DNA of 64,000 nt from Actinomycetota bacterium (GTDB lineage: Bacteria > Actinomycetota > CADDZG01 > JAHWKV01 > JAOPZY01). Positions 10,914 through 20,064 of the stretch are shown here, one piece after another. The number at the start of each line of letters is the position of its first letter. Position 1 is the stretch's first letter. The notes beneath the pieces are model-generated. The model worked only from the letters and a program-made list of their open reading frames with translations. It did not search any database and had not been told where the DNA came from. A program made the translations under genes and the position numbers. Location of the stretch: assembly GCA_035765775.1 (NCBI GenBank), contig DASTWV010000009.1, positions 1-64,000 of the forward strand. Reading direction: 5' to 3'.

Positions 10914-10919
10914 AGGGTA
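10914..10919 (-). promoter_or_regulatory. -10 element of typA, leaderless
   Basis: TACCCT ends 6 bases before the typA ATG, so transcription would begin at or next to the start codon. Confidence 0.5.
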
Positions 10920-11014
10920 CCGTGCTGCCGCGTGGAGCCCAGCGGGCACCCAATCAGTCTGCGACCCGGACCCCGATCCCCGGCCCCCGCCTCGGCTCCC
11001 GGGCCCGGCCACGG

Positions 11015-11020
11015 TACCTT
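11015..11020 (+). promoter_or_regulatory. -10 element of the ABC exporter gene, leaderless
   Basis: TACCTT ends 8 bases before the ATG at 11029. No Shine-Dalgarno is present in the remaining bases. Confidence 0.45.
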
Positions 11021-11028
11021 GGGTGCAC

Positions 11029-13074
11029 ATGAGTACCGGATCCGGCATGCGAGCGGCAGCCAGGAACATCTACCGCACGCCTGGGCTCCCGCCCGGGATG
11101 AAGGCCAAGCCGGTCAACATCCGGAAGGCCGCCCGCCGGGTGGTGAAGATCTTCAAGCCCTACCGGGCCGAGATCGGGGTCCTTGCCGTCACCATCGTCG
11201 TCACCTCCGGCCTCGGCATCATCAACCCGCTCCTGATCAAGGAGGTCTTCGACAAGGCCCTCTTCGGCACCGGCAGCGTGGGGAAGTCGTGCGCCGGCAC
11301 GCCGTGCCCGAACCTAGGCCGCCTCTACGTCTACGTGGCCCTGATGGTCGGGATCCCGCTGGTCACCAGCCTCATCGGCATCGGCCAGACCTACCTGTCC
11401 AACTCCATCGGCCTCCGGCTCATGCGGGACCTGCGCAACGACCTCTATGCGCACCTGCAGAAGATGGCGCTGCGCTTCTTCACCTCCACCCGCACCGGGG
11501 AGATCCAGTCCCGGCTCACCAACGACGTCGCCGGGGTGCAGACGGTGGTGACCGACACCGCCTCCACCATCCTGGCCAACGTGGTGATCATCACCAGCTC
11601 GCTGGTGGCGATGCTGGTGCTGTCCTGGCAGCTCACCGTGGTGTCGCTGTGCCTGGTGCCGATCTTTCTCGTCTTCACCTGGAAGGTGGGCAAGGCCCGC
11701 AAGGAGGTGCAGTCGATTGCCCAGCAGTCGCTGGCCGACCTCACCGCCATCGCCGAGGAGACGCTCTCGGTGTCCGGGGTCCTGCTGGCCAAGGTCTTCG
11801 GCCGCCAGCGCCATGAGATCGCCCGCTTCCGGGACGAGAACGACCGCCTGACGCAGGTGCAGCTGCGCCAGCGCCTCATCGGCCGCTACTTCTTCGCCCT
11901 GGTGGGCACCTTCTTCTCCATCACACCGGCCATCGTCTACCTGGTGGCGGGCCTCGTCATCCACCGGGACGGCGCCCACGCCGTCGGCGTGCTGAGCGCC
12001 GGGTCCATTGTCGCCTTCACCACCCTGCAGTCCCGCCTGTTCTTCCCCATCGGATCGATGTTGCAGGTAGGGCCGGACATCCAGTCCTCGATGGCCCTCT
12101 TCGAGCGCATCTTCGAGTACATGGACATGCCGGTCGAGATCGCCGACGCCCCGGACGCCATATCCCTCACGCCCCAGGAGGTGCGGGGCGAGGTCGTCTT
12201 CCGGGACGTCTCGTTCCGCTACGAGGCGCCCCGCGAGCGGCCGCCGGCCCCGGCGCCCTCCCAGAACGAGAACGGGGAGGCCCCGGAACCGGGGCCGGGC
12301 AGCGAGGGCCCCCGGGAATGGACCCTGGAGCACATCGACCTCGACATCCAGCCCGGCCAGCTCGCCGCCCTGGTGGGGCCCTCCGGGGCGGGCAAGACGA
12401 CGATGACCTACCTGGTCCCCCGCCTCTACGACGTCCAGGAGGGGGCGGTGGAGATCGACGGGATCGACGTGCGCCGGCTGTCGCTCGAGTCCATCGGCGA
12501 CCTCATGGGTGTGGTGACCCAGGAGACCTACCTCTTCCACACCTCGATCCGGCGCAACCTGGAACAGGGCCGACTGCAGGCCACCGACGCCGAGCTGGAA
12601 GCTGCCTGCCGGGCGGCCTTCATCCACGAACGGATCATGGAGCTGCCCGAGGGCTACGACACGGTGGTCGGGGAGCGGGGCTACAAGCTCTCGGGCGGCG
12701 AGAAGCAGCGCCTGGCCATCGCCCGGGTCATCCTGAAGAACCCCCGCATCCTCATCCTGGACGAGGCGACCTCCAGCCTGGACACGACGTCGGAGCGCCT
12801 GGTGCAGGAGGCCCTGAAGCCGTTGATGCAGCACCGGACCACCATCGCCATCGCCCACCGGCTGTCCACCATCCTCTCGGCCGACGTCATCTTCGTGGTC
12901 GAGCGGGGCCGGATCGTCGAGCGGGGCACCCACGAGCAGCTGGTGCGCCTCGGCGGGCTCTACGCCCAGCTCTACGAGCAGCAGTTCCGGGGCGGGCTGG
13001 TGGAGGCGGAGTGCGAGGATGGCCTCGTGCTCTCCACCGGCGCGGTCGTGCCCTCGGGTCCGGCCGCCCTCTAG
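11029..13074 (+). CDS. ABC exporter, fused membrane and ATPase domains (MsbA/multidrug type)
   Basis: A 681-residue half-transporter that would dimerise to export a hydrophobic or lipid substrate. Residues about 45-350 form a type 1 six-helix membrane domain. A Pro/Glu-rich insertion (about 400-425) precedes the nucleotide-binding domain, which has Walker [10 protein letters not shown] near residue 450, the signature LSGGEKQRL, Walker [13 protein letters not shown] and the switch His in IAHRLSTI. The ATG at 11029 was chosen because TACCTT lies 8 bases upstream; longer upstream frames run antisense through typA. The mannosyltransferase gene follows after a short gap on the same strand. The substrate cannot be predicted. 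Confidence 0.9.
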   Translation: MSTGSGMRAAARNIYRTPGLPPGMKAKPVNIRKAARRVVKIFKPYRAEIGVLAVTIVVTSGLGIINPLLIKEVFDKALFGTGSVGKSCAGTPCPNLGRLYVYVALMVGIPLVTSLIGIGQTYLSNSIGLRLMRDLRNDLYAHLQKMALRFFTSTRTGEIQSRLTNDVAGVQTVVTDTASTILANVVIITSSLVAMLVLSWQLTVVSLCLVPIFLVFTWKVGKARKEVQSIAQQSLADLTAIAEETLSVSGVLLAKVFGRQRHEIARFRDENDRLTQVQLRQRLIGRYFFALVGTFFSITPAIVYLVAGLVIHRDGAHAVGVLSAGSIVAFTTLQSRLFFPIGSMLQVGPDIQSSMALFERIFEYMDMPVEIADAPDAISLTPQEVRGEVVFRDVSFRYEAPRERPPAPAPSQNENGEAPEPGPGSEGPREWTLEHIDLDIQPGQLAALVGPSGAGKTTMTYLVPRLYDVQEGAVEIDGIDVRRLSLESIGDLMGVVTQETYLFHTSIRRNLEQGRLQATDAELEAACRAAFIHERIMELPEGYDTVVGERGYKLSGGEKQRLAIARVILKNPRILILDEATSSLDTTSERLVQEALKPLMQHRTTIAIAHRLSTILSADVIFVVERGRIVERGTHEQLVRLGGLYAQLYEQQFRGGLVEAECEDGLVLSTGAVVPSGPAAL

Positions 13075-13088
13075 CGGCCCGGACCGCC

Positions 13089-14429
13089 GTGCACGGGGTC
13101 GCCCCGGCCCACCCCCGCGCAGGGGAGGGGACGCCTCACCCTCCCCCGTGCTGGGAGCGGCTGGACTGGGGGCTGCTGGCGGGGGCCACCGCCCTGGGGG
13201 CGGTGCTCCGCTTCTGGGGGCTCGGCTTCCCGCACCGCTTCGTCTTTGACGAGACCTACTACGCCAAGGACGCCTGCCTCTACCTCGGGCGGAGCCTCGC
13301 CAGCTGCCAGGCCCCACATCCGGCCACTGCCAGCGGTGCCCTCGGCATCGGGCCGGAGCAGTCCTTCGTGCACCCCGAGCTCGGCAAGTGGCTGATCGCC
13401 GCCGGGGAGAAGCTGGTGGGCTACACCTCGTTCGGGTGGCGGCTGATGCCGGCGCTGTTCGGGACCGGGCTGGTGGTGCTGGTGTTCCTGTTGGGGCGGC
13501 GCCTCTTCGGACGCTGGGGCGGGGCGGTGGGAGGCTTCCTGGCGGCCACCGACTTCGTCCTCATCACCCAGAGCCGGCTGGCGATGCTGGATGTCTTCCT
13601 CGCCTTCTTCGTGGTGCTGGGCTTCTTCTTCGTGGCCCTGGAGCGAGAGCGGGTGGTGCGCCAGCGCATCGCCAGTGACGCAGCAATCGACGTCCGCTGG
13701 CGCGTGGCCATCGGCGCCGCCCTGGGGGCGGCGAGCGCGGTGAAATGGTCGGGTGCCTACGCCCTGGCCGGCGCCGGGCTTCTGGTGGCGGCCTGGGCCT
13801 TCGGCACCGCCCGGCGCCGGGGGGCGAGCCCGGTCCCCGAGTTGGCCGCCACCGCGGCTGCGGTTGGCGGGCCGGCCGTCGTGGTCTACCTGCTGAGCTA
13901 CGGACGCTGGTTCGCCGGCCACCACTGGTCATTCAGGGTGTTCCTCACCCTGCAGCACGCCATGGAGTCCTACCAGGCCCACCTGAGCCAGCCCCACCCC
14001 TACCAGACCTCGGCGTGGACCTGGCCCTTCGCCATCCACCCCATCGCCTACTGGCACCTGCCGGGAAACCCGGGCGCCCACCAGATCCTGCTGATGCCCA
14101 ACCCGCTGGTGTGGTTCGCCGCCCTCCCGGCGGGGGCCTGGTGCCTGTACCGGGCGCTGCGCCGCCACGGCGCGGCGGAGGGCATCGTCATGACCGGCTG
14201 GCTGGCCCAGTACCTGCCCTGGCTGGCGGTGACCCGGCCCCTGTTCTTCTTCTACCTGACGCCGGTGGTGCCCTTCATGGACCTGGCGCTGGCCGGTTCC
14301 CTGGTGGCCCTGGCAGCCACCTCGCCGTCCCGGCGCCGGCTCGCGGCGGTGTTCCTGGCCGCAGTGGTGGTGGTGCTGATCTACGACTACCCGGGCCTGG
14401 TGGGGGCGCTGCACCCGCACCTGCTCTGA
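13089..14429 (+). CDS. Dolichyl-phosphate-mannose--protein mannosyltransferase (GT39)
   Basis: A membrane enzyme of about 446 residues that transfers mannose from polyprenyl-phosphate-mannose to Ser/Thr of exported proteins. After a short Pro-rich N-terminus and a first helix (GLLAGATALGAVLRFWGL) comes the family's catalytic acidic motif in the first loop, FDETYYAKDA, followed by HPELGKWLIA and about nine further membrane segments, as in PMT_2 / actinobacterial Pmt proteins. The start is uncertain: the in-frame GTG at 13089 lies 14 bases after the ABC exporter stop and gives a reasonable N-terminus. Many secreted proteins in this window have Pro/Ala/Thr-rich tails that would be natural targets (inference). 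Confidence 0.8.
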   Translation: MHGVAPAHPRAGEGTPHPPPCWERLDWGLLAGATALGAVLRFWGLGFPHRFVFDETYYAKDACLYLGRSLASCQAPHPATASGALGIGPEQSFVHPELGKWLIAAGEKLVGYTSFGWRLMPALFGTGLVVLVFLLGRRLFGRWGGAVGGFLAATDFVLITQSRLAMLDVFLAFFVVLGFFFVALERERVVRQRIASDAAIDVRWRVAIGAALGAASAVKWSGAYALAGAGLLVAAWAFGTARRRGASPVPELAATAAAVGGPAVVVYLLSYGRWFAGHHWSFRVFLTLQHAMESYQAHLSQPHPYQTSAWTWPFAIHPIAYWHLPGNPGAHQILLMPNPLVWFAALPAGAWCLYRALRRHGAAEGIVMTGWLAQYLPWLAVTRPLFFFYLTPVVPFMDLALAGSLVALAATSPSRRRLAAVFLAAVVVVLIYDYPGLVGALHPHLL

Positions 14430-14435
14430 GCGGCT

Positions 14436-15011
14436 CTAGCCGCCCCGGGCTGCCTTGGCCTCGGCCACCACCCGGCGGATCTGCGCGAAGTGGGCGTCCT
14501 CGTGGGACAGCCCGCGCACGAAGCGCTCCCGGGCCTGCGCCCAGCTGGGCACGGTCTCGTCCTGGTCAACGTCCTTGGGGGGGAGCGCCGGCCACATCTG
14601 CAGGCTGGCCAGGCGCATGCGCCGGCTGTCGGCCAGGCGCCTCCGGCACTGCTCGGCCGTGGTGACGCTCTGCCAGGGCACCTCCCAGCGGGACCGGCCG
14701 TGGAAGGGAACCCCCCGGGCCAGCTCGCAGGCGAGCGCTGCCGACTCCTCCGCCGAGGCGGTGACATGCACGATGAGGTGGCCCAGGGTCCACGCCAGCG
14801 ACATGTCCTCCGGGTCGGCGGCGTCGGCGTCGAAGGCGTCCGGATCGGAGGGGACGAACACCACGTCGGCGTCGGTGATGCCTTCCAGGAGTCCCTCGAC
14901 GACGGCGATGGAGGACCGGGTGGCGTCCTCCAGGTCCGCCACGCCGAGATCCTCGACCAGGTGGGCCAGCGTCGTTTCCCGGGTCCGGACCCGGGAGAAA
15001 TCGAGAGCCAT
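14436..15011 (-). CDS. DinB-like four-helix protein
   Basis: A 191-residue protein of the DinB/YfiT fold, a four-helix bundle that often holds a metal through three His residues. Candidate ligands are His in WTLGHLIVHVTAS and His in LSHEDAHFAQIRR, the usual positions for the second and third ligands. Family members include mycothiol- or bacillithiol-dependent enzymes, but most are uncharacterised. The ATG at 15011 is preferred to the in-frame ATG four codons earlier because TATGGT ends 7 bases before it and overlaps the earlier codon, indicating a leaderless message. It is convergent with the mannosyltransferase gene; the stop codons are 6 bases apart. Confidence 0.7.
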   Translation of the reverse strand: MALDFSRVRTRETTLAHLVEDLGVADLEDATRSSIAVVEGLLEGITDADVVFVPSDPDAFDADAADPEDMSLAWTLGHLIVHVTASAEESAALACELARGVPFHGRSRWEVPWQSVTTAEQCRRRLADSRRMRLASLQMWPALPPKDVDQDETVPSWAQARERFVRGLSHEDAHFAQIRRVVAEAKAARGG

Positions 15012-15018
15012 GTCTCTT

Positions 15019-15024
15019 ACCATA
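15019..15024 (-). promoter_or_regulatory. -10 element of the DinB-like gene, leaderless
   Basis: TATGGT ends 7 bases before the ATG at 15011. Confidence 0.5.
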
Positions 15025-15089
15025 CCCGGCTAGCCGAGCAAATCAGCTGGCTACCCGCAGGTCAGTTCCGCCACCGGTGCGAGGGGCTC

Positions 15090-15779
15090 TCAGTAGCCGT
15101 AGTTGTAGGTGGGCTGCGGGCTGGGCGGCGCCGCCGTCGGCGAGGGGGCAGGGGCGGTGGTGTGGGTGGCCACCGGCGCCGGCGTCGTGGTGTGGACCGC
15201 CGGCGGGACGACCGACTTCACCGGCGCCGGGCTGGGCGAGGGTGCGGGCGAGGGTGCCGGGGGAGCCATGACCGTGCCCGAGACCGACAGGGTCTCCCAG
15301 GTGCCGCCGAAGCTGTGGATGCCCTGACCGGTGGCCACGCCCGGGGAAGCGTCCCCCGAGTAGGTGTAGACCGGGTAGCCGCCGAAGGTGACGTGGCTCT
15401 TGCCGGCGGCATCCTTCACCGTGCCCAGCTGGGAGGCATCCACCCCCGGCCCCGCCGTGGCGGCCTTCACCCCCGAGGGCAGCTCGGTGTCCGGCCAGAC
15501 GGCGGTGCACCCGTTGGCATCGGTGCAGGTGATGTTCCCGCCCGCCTCCGAGCTGAGGGCGTAGAGCGTGCGTCCGGACCCGTTGACCACCACGGTGCCC
15601 AGGCCCGGGACTAGGGCCTCGTTGATGCTGACTCCGGGCGGTGTCTTGGGGGTGTTCCCCGACCCCGTCGAGGTCTTCTTGGCGCACGCCGCCAGGGTCA
15701 GCGTCGCGGCTGCCGCCAGGCAGCCGGCGGTCATCCAACGGCTGGCCCGCAGCGGGCTGGTGGAGCGGAACGTACGCAT
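15090..15779 (-). CDS. Secreted lipoprotein, COG4315 type (Lipoprotein_15 repeats)
   Basis: A 229-residue lipoprotein. The signal peptide ends in lipobox LAAC (Cys32). Two copies of the COG4315 motif are visible: GRTLYALSSE followed by CTDANGCTAVWP, and GGYPVYTYSGD followed by GQGIHSFGGTW. A Pro/Thr/Ser/Ala-rich tail ends in NYGY. The family's function is unknown; members are common in soil actinobacteria and some are linked to redox proteins. The four Cys positions near residues 110-120 may form a disulfide. The ATG at 15779 is used because it directly precedes the basic signal-peptide start. A structured leader (15851-15929) lies upstream. Confidence 0.75.
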   Translation of the reverse strand: MRTFRSTSPLRASRWMTAGCLAAAATLTLAACAKKTSTGSGNTPKTPPGVSINEALVPGLGTVVVNGSGRTLYALSSEAGGNITCTDANGCTAVWPDTELPSGVKAATAGPGVDASQLGTVKDAAGKSHVTFGGYPVYTYSGDASPGVATGQGIHSFGGTWETLSVSGTVMAPPAPSPAPSPSPAPVKSVVPPAVHTTTPAPVATHTTAPAPSPTAAPPSPQPTYNYGY

Positions 15780-15850
15780 CGACGAGGCCTCCTCTCCCGA
15801 CGCCTGCTCGGACTGCGACGCCGGCGAACGCCGGTAGTACGCCGGGCGCG

Positions 15851-15929
15851 CCGGAAGGGATTGCCCGTGGCGCAGCGGCGGCCACGCCGACCCCTTCAGC
15901 GAGGAGTCTGGTCCGGGCAATCCCTCCGG
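15851..15929 (-). repeat. Long imperfect inverted repeat in the leader of the lipoprotein gene
   Basis: Arms of 17 bases (CCGGAAGGGATTGCCCG at 15851-15867; complement at 15913-15929 with one mismatch or bulge) enclose 45 bases that can form a further hairpin (GGCG/CGCC). It lies 72-150 bases upstream of the lipoprotein start and about 114 bases after the preceding CAP gene's stop. It may be a terminator-antiterminator or a regulatory RNA structure; I match it to no known riboswitch class. Confidence 0.4.
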
Positions 15930-16042
15930 TGCAAACCCAGTTCCCGGGGCTGGGTCCCCGGGGCGTGGGAATGCCTGAGCGGTGCGGCGGCGGACAGTAC
16001 TGCAGCGCCCGCACGGAGCCGAGCCCCGCCGGGAAGCCGGCC

Positions 16043-17077
16043 CTACCGGGGCGGCTGCCAGGTGCTGGTCCCGCTCCTGCCCGCCCGGCCCAGTCCGCCT
16101 GCCCGGCCCGCCCGGGAGCCGGCCAGCGACGCCGAGCGGGGAGGCCGGGGGCCGCGGATCCCCACGCTGGGCGTCGGCTGGTGGCCCAGGCGGTGGGCGA
16201 ACACCGAGGCGGCGCCGAAGCAGGAGCCTGCCGTGAGCAGGATCCCGAGGATCAGGCCCAGTACCGGGGCAGGGGAGGAGTGGGACACCGGGGTAGTCGC
16301 CACCGAGGCCTTGGCCGCCAGGGCAGCCGGTTTGGCGGGAGCCGGTGCACCGGGCGGCGGGGCCGGGGTAGTCGGCACCGCGAGGGGAACTGCGGCGGCA
16401 GCCGGGACCGGCGCCGGAGTCGCCGGGGTCACCGGGACCACCACCGCAGGCTTGGGGGCCGGGGCGGGGGGAGGCGCCACGGCCGGCTTGGGAGCGGCCG
16501 GCTTGGGAGCGGCCGGCTTCACAGGGGCGGCGGCCACGGCAACATGCGTGGAACCGCCGGGAATCTGGGCGAAGTCCTCCGTCAAATACACCCAGTTACG
16601 GGAGTCCAATGCCACGCCGACACCCACGTAGTTGAAGCGGGAATCGAGCAGGATGTCTCGGTGTGCAGGATCTCCCATGAGCAGCTGCTCGATGGCCGAG
16701 AGCGTGCTGTCCATCCCGACATTCTCACCGAGGTAGAGAGCGTTCATCGCCAGGTGACCAGCGCTGATGAAGCCGGTGATGTTGTGAAAGATGTTCTGGG
16801 CTGCCGCCATGTCCTCGCTGTGCTGGGTGGCCACACCGGTGGCCCAGGGCTGCAGCGCCACCGGGCCCACGCCCGCGGCCGCCCGCTGGGCATTGATGAA
16901 CGACAGGTCCTGCGACTGCAGGTCGGCCGGGCTGGGCGGCGGGCCTGCGGGCTGCGACGGGGCCGGGGCGACGACCGGGGTCTCGCCACCGGAGCTTGCA
17001 AGTGCGGCGCTGGCAGGGGCCATCAGCGAGAATCCGGCCACTCCAAGCACCATGAATCCAACCAAACGGCGGTGCAT
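16043..17077 (-). CDS. Secreted CAP-domain (SCP/PR1-like) protein, paralogue of the one at 2163
   Basis: A 344-residue exported protein with a signal peptide (about residues 1-28), a CAP domain at about 50-170 (LQPWATGVATQHSEDMAAA, GENVGM, DPAHRDILL, VYLTEDF), a long Ala/Pro/Lys tail containing short repeats of the type PAAPKPA, a hydrophobic segment (VLGLILGILLTAGSCFGAASVF) and a basic C-terminus. The same order of domains and the same motif spacing occur in the protein encoded at 2163-3122, so the two are probably paralogues. The ATG at 17077 has GGAGAGGAG 5 bases upstream. AGTTATCGG, also found upstream of flp, lies about 64 bases before the start. Confidence 0.8.
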   Translation of the reverse strand: MHRRLVGFMVLGVAGFSLMAPASAALASSGGETPVVAPAPSQPAGPPPSPADLQSQDLSFINAQRAAAGVGPVALQPWATGVATQHSEDMAAAQNIFHNITGFISAGHLAMNALYLGENVGMDSTLSAIEQLLMGDPAHRDILLDSRFNYVGVGVALDSRNWVYLTEDFAQIPGGSTHVAVAAAPVKPAAPKPAAPKPAVAPPPAPAPKPAVVVPVTPATPAPVPAAAAVPLAVPTTPAPPPGAPAPAKPAALAAKASVATTPVSHSSPAPVLGLILGILLTAGSCFGAASVFAHRLGHQPTPSVGIRGPRPPRSASLAGSRAGRAGGLGRAGRSGTSTWQPPR

Positions 17078-17348
17078 TTAGACTCCTCTCCGGGGACCAG
17101 CACCCGGACTCCGGGTCGCAAGGTGGTGGTCCTATGGATGAGTTATCGGCCCTGCAGCCGCCGTTGAGATGGGCTCTTGGTGTCATTTTTGGCTGGGAGA
17201 AACTAGGGATGACGGATGCACCCAGGGGACCCCTCGGGAAGGGGAATGGGCGACGTGCGTTAGCGCCAATTAGCTAGGGGTTTCTCCGCCATTTGGGGGA
17301 GGTGATGTGCCCCGTGGGGGCCAACCTGAGGGGATGCTCAGGTTGGCG
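17078..17348. other. Intergenic region between ftsH and the CAP gene (271 bp)
   Basis: Holds the ftsH terminator hairpin (17320-17347) and the promoter/leader of the CAP gene, including AGTTATCGG at 17141-17149 (on +). No gene is seen. Confidence 0.5.
17320..17347 (-). terminator. ftsH terminator hairpin
   Basis: A perfect 11-bp stem, GCCAACCTGAG / CTCAGGTTGGC, with a 6-base loop, starting one base after the ftsH stop codon. Confidence 0.65.
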
Positions 17349-19283
17349 TCAGGCGGTGGGCGGGTCCAGCGGGATGACGGGCGAGGTGGCATGCGCCAGG
17401 GCGGCGGCGTCCTGCCCCCCGGAGGCGCCCGCGGCGATGGCAAGCACCTCATCGCCGTCGATGGTCTCCTTCTCCAGCAGCAGCGCCGTGAGGGCGTCCA
17501 GGCTGGCCCGGTGCTTGGTGAGCAGAGCGGTGGCTCGCTCGTCGGCCTCCTTGAGGAGGCGCTCGGCCTCCTCGTCGATCACCCGCTGCGTGTCCTCGGA
17601 GTACTGCCGGCTGGAGATCGGCTGGTCGCCCAGGTAGGCGGGATCCTCGGAGGAGAATCCCACCGGCCCCACCCGAGGGCTCATGCCGAACTCCCGCACC
17701 ATCCGGAAGGCAAGCTGGGTGGCGCCCGCCAGGTCGTTGGCCGCCCCGGTGGAGACCTCGCCCAGTACGAGGCGTTCGGCCGCCCGGCCCCCCATGCGGA
17801 TCGCCAGGGATTCCTGCAGGTAGCTCTCCGGGTACAGGTGGCGTTCGTCCACCGGGAGCTGCTGGGTCACCCCGAGGGCGTGGCCCGCCGGCAGGATGGT
17901 CACCTTGGACACCGGGTCGGAGTGGGGCGACAGGGCAGCCACCAGGGCGTGGCCGGCCTCATGGACCGCAACCGAGTTCTTCTCGTTGGGCAGCAGGGCA
18001 TTCGACGCCTCGCGGCGTCCCAGCAGGATGCGGTCCCGGGCCTCGAAGAAGTCGTCCAGGCCGATGGTTTCCCGGCCCGCCCGGATGGCCACGATCGCCG
18101 CCTCGTTGACCAGGTTGGCCAGGTCGGCCCCGGAGAAGCCGGGCGTGCCCCGAGCCACCGCCTCCAGGTCCACTCCTGCTGCCAGCGTCTTGGTGGCGGC
18201 GTGCAGGCCCAGGATCAGCGTGCGCTCCTTCTGGTTGGGCAGCGGGATCTCCACCTGGCGGTCGAAGCGCCCCGGGCGCAGCAGGGCTTTGTCCAGGGTC
18301 TCGGGCCGGTTGGTGGCGGCCATCACCACGACGCCGGTCGACGGGTCGAAGCCGTCCATCTCGGCCAGCATCTGGTTGAGGGTCTGCTCGCGCTCGTCGT
18401 TGGCCACCACGGCCCCGCCCCGGCGCTGGCCGATGGCGTCGATCTCGTCGATGAAGATGATGGCGGGCGCCCGCTTGCGGGCCTCGGCGAACAGGTCGCG
18501 CATCCGGGAGGCACCGACGCCCACGAAGATCTCCACGAAGCTGGACCCGGTGACCGAGTAGAAGGGGACGCCGGCCTCACCGGCCACCGCTCGGGCCAGC
18601 AGCGTCTTGCCGGTGCCCGGCGGGCCGACCATCAGCACGCCCTTGGGGCCCACCGCCCCGATCTTGGTGTAGCGCTCGGGCTCCTTCAGGAAGTCGACCA
18701 CCTCCTTGACCTCCTGCTTGGCGCCCTCGTAGCCGGCGACATCGGAGAAGCGGGTGGCCGGCTTGGTGGCGTCGTAGAGCTTGGCGCGGCTGCCGGTCAA
18801 CCCACCGACCGACGCCATCTGGCGCCCGGCCCGGCGGCTGATCCACAGGAACAGCCCGAGGAAGAACAGCAGGGGCAGGAAGCTCAGGATGACGGACAAC
18901 AGGGTGTCCGAGGCCGGCGGCTCGCCGGTGATCGCCACATGGTGCGCTTCGAGCAGGGGGGCCACCGTGTTGTCGGTCAGGGCCACCGGCAGCTGCGAGG
19001 TGTAGGACTTGCCGCTGGCCAGCTTGCCGGTGATGGCGCCGTTGGCGTCGATGGTGGCCGAGTGCACCTGGTCGCTGGTGACGTCGCCCAGGAACTGCGA
19101 GTAGGTGAGGCTCACCGGCGGCTTGGGGGCGCCCGCCACCCGGAGCAGCGACGCGATGGTGAGGGCGACGCCGGCCAGGATCAGCCAGTGCCGCCAAGCG
19201 GGCGGGCGTGGGGGTGCGGGGCCCCGGGCCCGGCGGTTCAGGCCGGGATCCGGCCCCCGTGCGGGCGAGGTCGGGTGATTCAC
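17349..19283 (-). CDS. ftsH: ATP-dependent zinc metalloprotease FtsH
   Basis: A 644-residue membrane protease that unfolds and degrades damaged membrane proteins and short-lived regulators. It has two N-terminal membrane segments (about residues 31-49 and 128-147) flanking an extracytoplasmic domain, then an AAA+ ATPase with Walker A GPPGTGKT, Walker B IIFIDEID and the second region of homology ([20 protein letters not shown]), and a zinc protease domain with HEAGH. The GTG at 19283 was chosen because GGAGGT precedes it by 7 bases; longer frames have no ribosome binding site. It lies next to phoU rather than beside tilS-hpt-folE as in many actinobacteria. Confidence 0.95.
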   Translation of the reverse strand: MNHPTSPARGPDPGLNRRARGPAPPRPPAWRHWLILAGVALTIASLLRVAGAPKPPVSLTYSQFLGDVTSDQVHSATIDANGAITGKLASGKSYTSQLPVALTDNTVAPLLEAHHVAITGEPPASDTLLSVILSFLPLLFFLGLFLWISRRAGRQMASVGGLTGSRAKLYDATKPATRFSDVAGYEGAKQEVKEVVDFLKEPERYTKIGAVGPKGVLMVGPPGTGKTLLARAVAGEAGVPFYSVTGSSFVEIFVGVGASRMRDLFAEARKRAPAIIFIDEIDAIGQRRGGAVVANDEREQTLNQMLAEMDGFDPSTGVVVMAATNRPETLDKALLRPGRFDRQVEIPLPNQKERTLILGLHAATKTLAAGVDLEAVARGTPGFSGADLANLVNEAAIVAIRAGRETIGLDDFFEARDRILLGRREASNALLPNEKNSVAVHEAGHALVAALSPHSDPVSKVTILPAGHALGVTQQLPVDERHLYPESYLQESLAIRMGGRAAERLVLGEVSTGAANDLAGATQLAFRMVREFGMSPRVGPVGFSSEDPAYLGDQPISSRQYSEDTQRVIDEEAERLLKEADERATALLTKHRASLDALTALLLEKETIDGDEVLAIAAGASGGQDAAALAHATSPVIPLDPPTA

Positions 19284-19408
19284 CGCGGCACCTCCGGTGG
19301 CGGTCGATGTGTGTTCATGATACGGGCGGGCACCCGGGAGCCCCCTGAGTCCCGCCTGGGGAGTTCCTGTGCACCGGCTCAGGCCGGCGGCATGCCGCGG
19401 TCGGCAGG

Positions 19409-19975
19409 TCAGGCGACGGTGCGGGGTGCCTCCGCCCGGGTCAGCACCTCGGGGTGCTCCACCTCGGGATGCGAGGCGTCGGTGAATTCGACGAACCGGC
19501 CGGTGACGATGTAGGAAACCTGCTCGCCGATGTCGACGGCGTGGTCGCCGATCCGCTCGATCTCCCGGGCGATGAAATGCATGCCGATGCCCCAGCGCAG
19601 CATGGCGACGTCGCTGGTCTCCAGGATGCGGGCCAGCATGCCCCGGTTCAGGTGGTCGATCGAGGCGTCCATGACGGTGAGGTGCCGGCACAGGCGCACA
19701 TCCCGCCGGGCGAAGGCGTCCCGGGCCGCAGCGAGCATCTTCAGGGCGACGGGGGTCTGCAGGGCGAAGACCGAGAGGATCTGGCGCTCGATGGCGAAGT
19801 AGTAGCCGTCCACGACGTCGTCGCCGGCGATGACCTCGTCGCACAGCCTGGCTTCGTCCTCGGACACCGCCCGCACGGCGCTCTCGACCAGGTCCTCGGC
19901 CGCCATGCCCATGTCCTGGATCTGCTGCTCAAGGTCCTCAAGTTGCTGGTGGAAATGCCGCCGTTGATCGCGCAT
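19409..19975 (-). CDS. phoU: Phosphate transport/regulation protein PhoU
   Basis: A 188-residue cytoplasmic protein of two three-helix bundles that links the PstSCAB transporter to the PhoR kinase. The PhoU repeats are recognisable: an N-terminal copy around DLVESAVRAVSEDEARLCDEVIAGDDVVD, and a second with the metal-binding block HFIAREIERIGDHAVDIGE. It is shorter than many PhoU proteins (about 210-230), mainly at the C-terminus. The ATG at 19975 is preferred over an upstream in-frame start because AAGGG lies about 8 bases before it. It lies 125 bases upstream of ftsH on the same strand, and divergent from the GH99-like gene. No pst genes are in the window. Confidence 0.85.
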   Translation of the reverse strand: MRDQRRHFHQQLEDLEQQIQDMGMAAEDLVESAVRAVSEDEARLCDEVIAGDDVVDGYYFAIERQILSVFALQTPVALKMLAAARDAFARRDVRLCRHLTVMDASIDHLNRGMLARILETSDVAMLRWGIGMHFIAREIERIGDHAVDIGEQVSYIVTGRFVEFTDASHPEVEHPEVLTRAEAPRTVA

Positions 19976-20064
19976 CGACAGTGCCCTTCTACCCCAGGAC
20001 AATGAAGGCCCCGCCCCTCGCGCACCATTGGTGTCTCGGCCGGCGCCGATATGCTTGCCCCCCT

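Noticed and set aside
11314-13317. A 667-codon minus-strand frame opposite the ABC exporter gene
   Set aside because: The exporter has complete Walker and signature motifs on the plus strand; this frame is its shadow.
16330-16530. Repeated CCGGCTTGGGAGCGG-type units as an intergenic repeat or CRISPR-like array
   Set aside because: They lie inside the CAP protein gene and encode its Ala/Pro/Lys tail; no regular spacers exist.
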